A DNA stretch of 47,308 bases from a virus: the IMG/VR virus record IMGVR_UViG_3300045253_000070, positions 1 to 47,308 of that record. One strand, given 5' to 3'. Made by a program: the position numbers and the translations under genes. Shown here piece by piece: positions 1 through 6,379 of this stretch (positions within the stretch are counted from its first letter, which is position 1; the number at the start of each line of letters is the position of its first letter). The notes beneath the pieces are model-generated. The model searched no databases and was not told where the DNA came from. It saw nothing but the letters and a program-made list of their open reading frames with translations.

Positions 1-127
1 TCCCGCGCTGTCGATCGTGTAAAGGCTCGTCGCTGACGCCGCTATGAGTTTCTGGCCGTTGGTGTCGCGGGAGCACGCGCTGACGGCGGCGGCGAAGCCT
101 ACGGAGGGGAACGCTTGCGCGAGCCTG
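1..127. repeat. Terminal direct repeat, left copy (assembly overlap)
   Basis: These 127 bases are identical to 47182-47308. The repeat lies inside an open reading frame that continues smoothly from 47181 to 1, which shows a circular or circularly permuted molecule of 47,181 bp. A length of 127 equals a common assembler k-mer, so the repeat is more likely an artefact of closing a circle than a biological terminal repeat. Confidence 0.95.
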
Positions 128-444
128 ACCTGTCCCGGCGTGGATACGTCAACGTTGGAGCCGAGCCAGTAGCGGCCGTCGGTCCCGGTGCGGAAGAACT
201 TTTGTTGTTCGCCGAGCGACCAGTCGCGTTGCCGGTCGTTCAGGAAGAAGTCCTGGGCGTTGTCGCCGTACGCGTTACTGACGTTCGACCGGTCAACGAA
301 CGTGGCGGAATGCGAGTAGACCGCCCGGTGGGTACGGAACGGGAGGCTTGGCTCGAGCGAGGCGAGGAGCATGTACCCGTACCCGTTGACGACGACGTCG
401 TAGGTTCCGGGGCAGTCGGCGGCTGTCGCTGCGCCCTGGGCCAT
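1..444 (-). CDS. Tail nozzle-like protein, N-terminal part (gene continues at 47181)
   Basis: This is the 5' part (148 codons) of a gene starting with ATG at 444 and continuing through the circle junction into 47181-45706, 639 residues in all. The N-terminus reads MAQGAATAADCPGTYDVVVN. Its ATG directly follows the TAA of the adaptor-like gene upstream. Podovirus tail nozzles (P22 gp10, T7 gp12) are of similar or larger size, contain a beta-propeller and follow an adaptor gene; order and repetitive beta-rich composition fit, but sequence identity to those families was not established. It would form the distal tail tube contacting the cell surface. Confidence 0.7.
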   Translation of the reverse strand, partial: MAQGAATAADCPGTYDVVVNGYGYMLLASLEPSLPFRTHRAVYSHSATFVDRSNVSNAYGDNAQDFFLNDRQRDWSLGEQQKFFRTGTDGRYWLGSNVDVSTPGQVRLAQAFPSVGFAAAVSACSRDTNGQKLIAASATSLYTIDSAG

Positions 445-1323
445 TTAGAGCGGCGCCGCGACGTGCTTCGTCAAGGGGGGCATCGCGACTGTGAGGAGTT
501 CACGGTAGAACCGTTGCATCAATGCCTGCCCCGTCGACAGCGAGATCCCCGGCCGGTTCGCCTCCTCCCGCCTATCCGTCGCGCCCGTGTCAGACCGGTC
601 GCGCCCGGATTCGGCCGACATCAGAAGGTGCGCTGCGGCATACAGGATCGGCAGGTTCTGCGCCCTGGGCGGCCACGCCGGGTTCAGCGTCGAAGCGGTC
701 GACGACAGGTGCTCGAACGGGCCAAACCCTGACACGCGAAGCGTCGTCGCGACCGGAGCCGACGACTGCAAATGGATGTAGCGGGTGCCCTCCGGCCCCT
801 GCACGATCCGCCACCGCCGCGTCTCCCGGTACGTGAGCTCGCCCACCTGTAGCGTCTCCACCTTCGTGACTATCGGGATCTGGTACGTCCCCTCCGGGTA
901 GCTACCAGGCAGGTTCGGCACCAAATACTCGTAGGTGTTCGCGACCGTGCTGATGGTGGTGTCGGTGACGGGCTTGTAGATGTACGGCCAGCACGCGTCG
1001 ATACCCATGTTTAATGCGTCGAGGATCTCCTGCGCGTAAAACGCGGGCCGGACAAGGATCCCCGCCGAGGCCGCGTGCGTCGCTGACGTCGACCCAGCCC
1101 ACGCCCGAGTCACCGTCAAACTTGTCCCGGTGGATGGTGCGGTGCGGACCATCATCGTTTCGTAGTCGATCTCGATGGGACGGCGGGCCCGGTAGAACGA
1201 CGTGTCCGCCACAACCACGCTCGTCCCCGTCGAAGCGAGCGACACGGAGAGTGTGTCTTGGTCGGGGATGTCGCGGACGAACCGGCGGACCCGGTCGACC
1301 CAGTTAGCAGCAGAGGTCGCCAC
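445..1323 (-). CDS. Head-tail adaptor / tail tube A-like protein
   Basis: A 292-residue protein with a GTG start whose G overlaps the upstream TAG. It begins MATSAANWVDRVRRFVRDIP and includes an Ig-like beta stretch (about 20-95) followed by a helix (YAQEILDALNMGIDACWPYI) and a C-terminal helical part. Position after the capsid gene and before the nozzle-like gene, with size near 200-300 residues, is what is expected for the ring protein joining portal and tail in podoviruses (T7 gp11 or P22 gp4 role). The function is inferred from order and general composition, not from a diagnostic motif. Confidence 0.6.
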   Translation of the reverse strand: MATSAANWVDRVRRFVRDIPDQDTLSVSLASTGTSVVVADTSFYRARRPIEIDYETMMVRTAPSTGTSLTVTRAWAGSTSATHAASAGILVRPAFYAQEILDALNMGIDACWPYIYKPVTDTTISTVANTYEYLVPNLPGSYPEGTYQIPIVTKVETLQVGELTYRETRRWRIVQGPEGTRYIHLQSSAPVATTLRVSGFGPFEHLSSTASTLNPAWPPRAQNLPILYAAAHLLMSAESGRDRSDTGATDRREEANRPGISLSTGQALMQRFYRELLTVAMPPLTKHVAAPL

Positions 1324-1529
1324 TACGCCTTCTCACTCACCTTCGACAGAGACGTCTGCCCCCACGTCGGCACCCCGGACGGCTTCCACTCCTTGAACCC
1401 TTCCGGTAGCGGCGACACGTAACGCGGGATCACGCGGCCCTTCTCGGCCTGCTCGCGTTCGCTGGCCGCAACCTGGCAGGCGACGAAGTTGAAGTGGGGC
1501 TGCCCGCATTTCTTACAGGTGGGTGCCAC
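1323..1529 (-). CDS. Small zinc-ribbon protein between capsid and adaptor
   Basis: 68 residues. The GTG start at 1529 was chosen because GGAGG lies about 4 bases upstream; a longer frame exists but runs back into the capsid gene. The N-terminus carries CKKCGQPHFNFVAC, a CxxC plus a third cysteine and a histidine, suggesting a metal-binding knuckle, followed by a charged C-terminal half. Such small proteins occur in many actinophage head modules; the role is unknown. The stop overlaps the adaptor GTG by one base. Confidence 0.7.
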   Translation of the reverse strand: MAPTCKKCGQPHFNFVACQVAASEREQAEKGRVIPRYVSPLPEGFKEWKPSGVPTWGQTSLSKVSEKA

Positions 1530-1576
1530 GTTGCCTCCAAAGGATGGTGGGGGGCCGAAGCCCCCCGGTGTTGGTC

Positions 1577-2725
1577 TTACGTCTTGTTGCTGATCCACGC
1601 GTGGACCTGCGGCTGGCGGAACTCGAGGCCCCACTCGCCGAGGATCCGGCGCTTCTTACCGTCGAGCCAGTCCGAGCCGACGATCGTAAACAACGCCCGG
1701 CGCCCGTACGGGCGGGGACGGATGCGGTCCTTACAAAGCAGGAACGCGTCACCGGTGTTCACGCGGTTGTCGACGACGACGTCAACGACGTTCCCCTGTC
1801 CGAGCAGGAGCTTGTTGACGATATAGCCGGCACCGGTGTCGGACTCCAGCATCCGACGGTTTGAAGCGTCGATGCTGTTGACGGAGTCGACGAGGTCTGT
1901 CCCGACGAGCAGCAGGTCCGGGTACGCGCCCAGGTCGACGATCGACTTGTTGACCGAGTTGAGCGTCGTGAGGGAGAGCGCACCGGCGGTGCTGTTCGTC
2001 TGGCCGGAGCTCGAGGAGATCCAGTATTGGAACCCTCCGAGCGACCGGTAGACCGTGTCGGAGCCTGCCGAGACGGGGCGGGAATAGATGAGAGACTTCG
2101 TGAAGTTCTTTTTCCATTCCAGCATCCTGTTCGACAGTTGGTGTGCGACCTGGTCCTGCATCGCGGTCGCGGACATCCTCCGTTCGAGCTGCGAACCGGA
2201 GATCTGGAGGTCGAACTTGCCCGAGATGATCTGGGTGTAGTTCGTCCGGACGGTCGGGTTGACCGACACGTCTGTCCCGATGTCCGAGAACTCCTGCTCT
2301 GCCCGCATGAAGCACACCGTCGCACCCGAAGCGATGGACGCGGTCGATGTTGCGGCGTAGCCGCGGCTCACCGACACGTTGTTCGTCGAGTTGAGCGCCG
2401 TGACCTGCATCACTTCTGACGTGGTGGACTTCGCCGACGTCACCGTCACGAGGTCACCGACGTGCGCCACCGTGTTCGTCGACAACGTCAGAGACGTGTC
2501 AGACGTACCGGCGGAGACAGTCGTGGTCGTGGTGTCTGCGTTGAGGGTGTCCTCAACCCAGTAGTAGGTGATGTCGTCGAGCGGGTTCGCCAAATCCACG
2601 TTCAGGTTGCCGAGAAGGTGGAAGTCGAAGAACAACGCTTCCGAGAGGAAGGGCGAGATGTCGAGGATGTTCGCCTGCGACGCGAGGTCGAAGGTCGAGA
2701 AAGCGGATGAAGATGAAAGAGCCAT
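1577..2725 (-). CDS. Major capsid protein (SU10/HK97-fold type)
   Basis: 382 residues, ATG start preceded by AAGGTGGTG. The N-terminal region (NILDISPFLSEALFFDF) and the central block around VRTNYTQIISGKFDLQISGS followed by a long helical stretch (about 180-215, QVAHQLSNRMLEWKKNF) fit the SU10-like (DUF5309) capsid proteins, where an RTRxxNYTQI-type motif precedes the spine helix. An Ig/beta insertion rich in T and S lies at about 60-125. It follows the scaffold and two small genes, as in most head operons. The long 198-base leader holds a tRNA-like minihelix (2873-2917), unusual for this dense genome. Confidence 0.85.
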   Translation of the reverse strand: MALSSSSAFSTFDLASQANILDISPFLSEALFFDFHLLGNLNVDLANPLDDITYYWVEDTLNADTTTTTVSAGTSDTSLTLSTNTVAHVGDLVTVTSAKSTTSEVMQVTALNSTNNVSVSRGYAATSTASIASGATVCFMRAEQEFSDIGTDVSVNPTVRTNYTQIISGKFDLQISGSQLERRMSATAMQDQVAHQLSNRMLEWKKNFTKSLIYSRPVSAGSDTVYRSLGGFQYWISSSSGQTNSTAGALSLTTLNSVNKSIVDLGAYPDLLLVGTDLVDSVNSIDASNRRMLESDTGAGYIVNKLLLGQGNVVDVVVDNRVNTGDAFLLCKDRIRPRPYGRRALFTIVGSDWLDGKKRRILGEWGLEFRQPQVHAWISNKT

Positions 2726-2872
2726 TTGTGTATCACCACCTTTCGTGGCTGGATTTCTTCAAGCCCTCGTCGTGTCGCGTCAACCCTGCTGGTCGGCTAT
2801 CGCGCGAACCGCTAACTGCGTGCCACGAATCGCCTACAAGGCGGGGTTGGGGCGGTAACGTTTGGAGGGGTA
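2726..2872. other. Capsid gene leader, rest
   Basis: This is the remainder of the untranslated stretch between the minihelix and the capsid start. On the minus strand a TTGACG occurs about 50 bases before the start codon but without a good -10 at the right distance. I see no reading frame with coding character and no clear terminator. Confidence 0.4.
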
Positions 2873-2917
2873 AGCCCGCGCGCCGGACTCGAACCGGCCG
2901 AGGATCCTTCGCGGGCT
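2873..2917 (-). ncRNA. tRNA-like minihelix (acceptor + T arm) in capsid mRNA leader
   Basis: Read on the minus strand, AGCCCGCG pairs perfectly over 8 bp with CGCGGGCT. Enclosed is a perfect 5-bp T stem GCCGG/CCGGC with a canonical 7-base T loop TTCGAGT. An 11-base linker (with the palindrome AGGATCCT) replaces the D and anticodon arms, and one unpaired base separates the T stem from the acceptor 3' strand. No CCA follows and no U-run, so neither a full tRNA nor a classical terminator. It could be a tRNA fragment, a remnant of tRNA-associated attachment, or an RNA-processing signal: an acceptor-T minihelix is the minimal RNase P substrate. Confidence 0.6.
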
Positions 2918-2923
2918 ACTGGG

Positions 2924-3169
2924 TTAGGCGATGGTGATGACGCAGTACGTCGAAGTCACCGACGCGGTAACCGTGAACGATGTCGTCTGCAACGAGTTCG
3001 CGTCGACCTGTAGTGCGCGGCCGGCGTCGATGATCGCTGTTTTCAGGTTGTTGGCGTTGTGCTCGTTGAACCCGGTTGCGGGGCCGAGCAGAGCGGAACC
3101 GGACTTGAACGCGAGGTTGGTGTCCTCACGGATCTTCGCTCCGGTCGTGGAGTAGGTGAGAGAGGCCAT
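2924..3169 (-). CDS. Small virion-module protein, unknown
   Basis: 81 residues, ATG start with an AAGGGGGG ribosome site. Sequence begins MASLTYSTTGAKIREDTNL and ends in a beta-rich stretch with threonines. It lies directly before the capsid gene leader, where head-decoration proteins are often found, but I recognise no family. It is the last gene before the minihelix. Confidence 0.65.
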   Translation of the reverse strand: MASLTYSTTGAKIREDTNLAFKSGSALLGPATGFNEHNANNLKTAIIDAGRALQVDANSLQTTSFTVTASVTSTYCVITIA

Positions 3170-3184
3170 TCTTCACCCCCCTTC

Positions 3185-3382
3185 TCAGTCGATTCCGGGG
3201 TGGAGAACCCAGCCTGCCGGGAGCGGGCTGTCCTGGTCGTTGCCTTCGTCACCGACGCTTCCGACGTTGATGTCGGTGATGTTGTGGTCGGATGAGCCGA
3301 GGTAGACGCCGTCCCGGATCGGGTCCGGGTTAGGGTCGCCGCCCGGCTCGCTGGTGTACGGGATGTCGTTGAGTGTGGCCAT
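3185..3382 (-). CDS. Small acidic protein, unknown
   Basis: 65 residues, beginning MATLNDIPYTSEPGGDPNPD and ending PAGWVLHPGID. Acidic, Pro/Gly/Asp-rich, no helix-forming stretch. It abuts the scaffold stop and sits in the head assembly module. No family recognised. Confidence 0.55.
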   Translation of the reverse strand: MATLNDIPYTSEPGGDPNPDPIRDGVYLGSSDHNITDINVGSVGDEGNDQDSPLPAGWVLHPGID

Positions 3383-4177
3383 CTATTCACCCCCTCGTTT
3401 CTTGTCCTCGATCGCGAGCATCGTCCGGAAATGGTCGGCCAACGACTTCGCGGTCTTCCGTGAGTCGACGATCGCCGCCTCAGCGTCGCCCGTGATGGCG
3501 GCTGCGGCGCCTGGCCCGGTGACTGGTTTCCCGTACGCGATCGCGGCGTCGGATTTCGCTTCGGCGCGGGTCTCGGCGAGGATCTTGTCTCTCGCGGCTT
3601 GCAACGCTTTCAGTTGCGGCTCGAGGATCCGGTACGACTTGTTGTGCGACTCCGCCGCGGCCCGCTCAAACGACCGGCGGCTGGTGGCTTCGATCGAGTC
3701 GATGTCGGCGAGCGGATACATCTCCTTGTACTTCTGACGCCACTTCGCCGTATTGCTGGCGACCCGCTGGGAACGTTCGTTGTCGAGCGCCTTCTGCGCC
3801 TGACGGAGCTGCGCCCGGAGCTTCTGCGTCTCCGGGTCCGCATACTCGTCCGGATCATCCTCGGTCACGGTGACGGAACTCGTGACGGTTTCTTCTTCGT
3901 CGTCGTCGAGGTCGAGCTCGTCTAGGTCGACGGGCTGGTAGTCGGGGAGCGCCGGGATCTCCGGTGCTTCGGGTGCTTCCGTTTGTTGCGTGCTCGCCGT
4001 CTGCTCCACTGGAGCGGCGAACTTGGGGGCGGCTGCTGCGCCAAGAGCCTCGGTGTAAGGTGCCCGAGCTCCCGGTGCCGGTGCTGGCTCGTCAGGCTCA
4101 GGCGCGAGGCCCATCGCTTCGACGAGAACATCGGCTGCCCCACGCCACGCGTCAACCTCGGTCTGAGGCGTCGACAT
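3383..4177 (-). CDS. Scaffold protein
   Basis: 264 residues. An Ala/Pro/Glu-rich N-terminal half, an acidic run (DLDELDLDDDEEE, about 88-100) and a long charged coiled-coil stretch (about 115-200, TQKLRAQLRQAQKALDNERS) with a basic tail (DKKRGGE) are the usual features of capsid scaffolds. Its place a few genes upstream of the capsid gene supports this. It would guide procapsid assembly and then leave the head. No protease motif is seen in it or beside it. Confidence 0.75.
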   Translation of the reverse strand: MSTPQTEVDAWRGAADVLVEAMGLAPEPDEPAPAPGARAPYTEALGAAAAPKFAAPVEQTASTQQTEAPEAPEIPALPDYQPVDLDELDLDDDEEETVTSSVTVTEDDPDEYADPETQKLRAQLRQAQKALDNERSQRVASNTAKWRQKYKEMYPLADIDSIEATSRRSFERAAAESHNKSYRILEPQLKALQAARDKILAETRAEAKSDAAIAYGKPVTGPGAAAAITGDAEAAIVDSRKTAKSLADHFRTMLAIEDKKRGGE

Positions 4178-4194
4178 GAGTGTGGTTCCCTTCG

Positions 4195-5067
4195 TTAGGA
4201 GGCTACGTCAACGCCGCCGGAGCGGCCCACAAGACCCGGACTGTTCAGCCCTTGGGGTCCCAGGTTCAGGGACGACGTAGCGAGCGTCCCCGAGAAAATC
4301 TTCTGTGCGCGCTGCGCGGCAACCTGCAACCGTTTCTGCACGAGCTGGCCGAGCGGCGTATCGATCCCGGCCTGCTCACGGCCGCCAGCCTTTAACTCGC
4401 CCGCGGATAGCTGACCGGTGCCAGCGTCTCCGAAGTTGCCCGCCAAATACTGCCAGTCGTTCGCGTTCGTTTGCGCGATCGCGTCGCCTTGGAACTGGTT
4501 CGCGATCAGTTGCGGGTTCGCCCCCGACGCGAGCGCTGCGGCGGCTTCGCTGCCGGTGACGTCGCGGCCCTGGTACTGCCGGTACACCTGATTCAACGCG
4601 TTCACGTACTGGCGGTAGCCTGACTCGTCCGTGAATAGGCCTGCCCGGACGCCTTCGGCGAAGCCGGGGTAGGTGGCCTTGTACCAGTCGGAGCCGCGGA
4701 TCGTGTTGAGCGCGGACTGGTAGAAGACGTCGGGGTTCGACGTCCCGTACTTCTGGCCGAGCGCCTCGATCTGTCCGCGCAAGTCGGCGGGTAGCCCGTA
4801 GCTACCGAAGTACACGTCGGCCCAGTCGGTCGGCGGCGCGGCCGGGGCACCGTTCGCGCTGGTGTCAGCGGAAGCGCCTGCGCCGTAGTTGTCCTCGATG
4901 CTGCCTGGCCCGAAACCTGCCTGCTGCGCCCCCGTCTGCGACCGCGGCACCGTCGTTGTTACCCCGCCGATCTGGGCGCCGGTCTGCTGCGACCCGTACC
5001 CTTGGTAGAGCGCTGGCGGCGGCGGGATCAACGGCTGCGGAGGCTTAGGTTTGAGGGCTGGGGCCAT
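4195..5067 (-). CDS. Probable virion/ejection protein with helical repeat modules
   Basis: 290 residues. A Pro/Gln/Gly-rich N-terminus (1-85) precedes helical modules at about 85-215, such as SDWYKATYPGFAEGVRAG and YVNALNQVYRQYQGRDVTGS, which resemble the modules in the C-terminal half of the transglycosylase gene just upstream (5045-6268). The start overlaps the end of that gene by 23 bases, so the two are probably translated together. Function unknown; the shared modules suggest both are packaged in the head and ejected. Confidence 0.65.
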   Translation of the reverse strand: MAPALKPKPPQPLIPPPPALYQGYGSQQTGAQIGGVTTTVPRSQTGAQQAGFGPGSIEDNYGAGASADTSANGAPAAPPTDWADVYFGSYGLPADLRGQIEALGQKYGTSNPDVFYQSALNTIRGSDWYKATYPGFAEGVRAGLFTDESGYRQYVNALNQVYRQYQGRDVTGSEAAAALASGANPQLIANQFQGDAIAQTNANDWQYLAGNFGDAGTGQLSAGELKAGGREQAGIDTPLGQLVQKRLQVAAQRAQKIFSGTLATSSLNLGPQGLNSPGLVGRSGGVDVAS

Positions 5068-6268
5068 TTAGCACCGTCTGGTTGCCTTGGATGAGGCCCA
5101 GCCTGTTCGCTAGACCATAGTAGAGCTGCTGCGCCTCCGCCGACGATTTCCACTGCGGCTGCTTCCGCAGGTACGCGGCGAACGTGTTGGCGTCGTACCC
5201 GTTCTTCACCGCCATGTCGATCGTCGGCGCATCAGCCGGCGAGGGTTGCCCGTAGATCTGCCGGTACACGTTCTCGTTCGCAGCGTACGCAGCCTTGTAC
5301 TCGTTCGACGTGTTGTAGTCGGGGCGTTGCCGGAGGACGTCCTGGAACGCGCCGGAGCCGAGGTTGTTCGCGACCGCGTTCCGGATCGCCGCCTGATCCG
5401 GCGTCGAGTTCTGCCCGTACACGGAATGCCAGACCGCGACGTAGCCGGGCGCGTTCTGCTTCCACACCGGCGAGTTCACAAACCCCGGCGTCTGCGCCAA
5501 GTCCTGGCGTAGCTGGAACTGCGACTTCCCTGTCGCGATCAGGTGCGCGGCCTGCGTATAGGACGGCCGCTTCCCAGTCCAGGCGAGGTAGTCGTCGCTG
5601 ATCGACTGGTACTGCGACAAGAACGTCGAGCGGGTGACGGGGATGCCGTACTGTTTGATCGTCCCTTGCGGCGGCGCATCCGAGTTGACGAACTTGAGTT
5701 TGCCGCCCTGCACCACAACCCACGGGTCAGTGAGTGCTCTTTTCGCGGTCGCTGACTCGACAGACGCGACCGCCGTGTCCGTCGGCGACTTCGCCGTCGT
5801 TGTCGGCACATACGTTTTTGGGACGTCCTGGAAGATCTGCGGGCCACCCTGGTTGTAGCCGCCCTGGCCGCGGTACGCCTGGTCGTAGTTGCCGCCCGCC
5901 GCCGACAGCTTTTGCCCGAAATAGTAGGCCGAGTAGCGCAGGTTGAACGCTGGCGTCTTCAAGTCCTGCAACGTCACAGTCGTACCTGGTGCCCACGGGA
6001 CGGCTTCGCCGACGTGTAGCGGCATGATCTGGCCGAGGCCGATCGCTCCCGCGGACGAGACCTCGTTCGGGTTGCCTTTCGATTCTGTGTTGATGAGCGA
6101 TGCGAAGTAGAGTGGGTCGATCCCGTAGTTCAGGGCGTTCCGGTAGATCCCTTGCGCCCACTGTTTCAGCGCGGGATGCTTGTTCACGTAGGCGTCGAAG
6201 ACGGCCCGCTGGCTGGTCCCCGTCTTCGGGGCGGGTGGCGCGATCTTGACTATCGGATTGGGCGCCAT
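5045..6268 (-). CDS. Virion lytic transglycosylase (SLT domain)
   Basis: 407 residues. The SLT/goose-lysozyme-like fold is clear at about 35-140: catalytic Glu62 in LINTESKGNPNEVSSAG, then AIGLGQIMPLHVGEAVPWAP and a late NLRYSAYYFGQKL stretch. The C-terminal half (about 215-395) holds at least three repeats of roughly 65 residues (for example YGQNSTPDQAAIRNAVANNL and YGQPSPADAPTIDMAVKNGY). No signal peptide is present, so it acts from the virion, cutting peptidoglycan during genome entry, as T7 gp16 does, rather than as the lysis enzyme. It lies beside the 1,667-residue ejection-type protein and an M23-like protein. Confidence 0.85.
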   Translation of the reverse strand: MAPNPIVKIAPPAPKTGTSQRAVFDAYVNKHPALKQWAQGIYRNALNYGIDPLYFASLINTESKGNPNEVSSAGAIGLGQIMPLHVGEAVPWAPGTTVTLQDLKTPAFNLRYSAYYFGQKLSAAGGNYDQAYRGQGGYNQGGPQIFQDVPKTYVPTTTAKSPTDTAVASVESATAKRALTDPWVVVQGGKLKFVNSDAPPQGTIKQYGIPVTRSTFLSQYQSISDDYLAWTGKRPSYTQAAHLIATGKSQFQLRQDLAQTPGFVNSPVWKQNAPGYVAVWHSVYGQNSTPDQAAIRNAVANNLGSGAFQDVLRQRPDYNTSNEYKAAYAANENVYRQIYGQPSPADAPTIDMAVKNGYDANTFAAYLRKQPQWKSSAEAQQLYYGLANRLGLIQGNQTVLNGPSPQT

Positions 6269-6275
6269 CTACCGT
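6246..6275 (+). promoter_or_regulatory. Candidate leaderless promoter for plus-strand gene at 6284
   Basis: A -35 TTGACT (6246-6251), an 18-base spacer and a weak -10 TACCGT (6270-6275) lie so that transcription would begin at or one base before the ATG at 6284. The same geometry (18-base spacer, 8 bases from -10 to start codon) occurs before the other plus-strand gene at 15934. The -35 half overlaps the start of the transglycosylase gene on the other strand. Confidence 0.35.
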
Positions 6276-6283
6276 CCTTCGCT

Positions 6284-6379
6284 ATGAAGCTTCGTCTGCA
6301 AGCCGTCGCCCTCATCATCGGGTTCGGCCTCCTCGCGGTCGCCGCTGTCGCGTTCATGGTCGGCACCTTCTGGGACTAG
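6284..6379 (+). CDS. Tiny plus-strand membrane peptide (31 residues)
   Basis: The product is a short basic head (MKLRLQ) followed by one clean hydrophobic segment and the end MVGTFWD. It fills the only gap (6269-6375) between the transglycosylase and the 1,667-residue gene, is antisense to the late operon, and its TAG overlaps the TAG of that gene. About 26 of 30 codons end in G or C, as expected for a coding frame in this genome. No ribosome site is seen; a leaderless-type promoter precedes it. It may be a regulator, a superinfection or lysis-timing peptide, or not expressed. Confidence 0.5.
   Translation: MKLRLQAVALIIGFGLLAVAAVAFMVGTFWD

Noticed and set aside
1-127. Biological direct terminal repeat
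   Set aside because: 127 bases is a standard assembly overlap, falls inside a gene, and lies far from the terminase and any end-like signals.
2861-2917. Rho-independent terminator before the capsid gene
   Set aside because: The stem encloses a second hairpin and is followed by CTTACCCCTCC, with no U-run; stopping transcription ahead of the capsid gene would also be unexpected.
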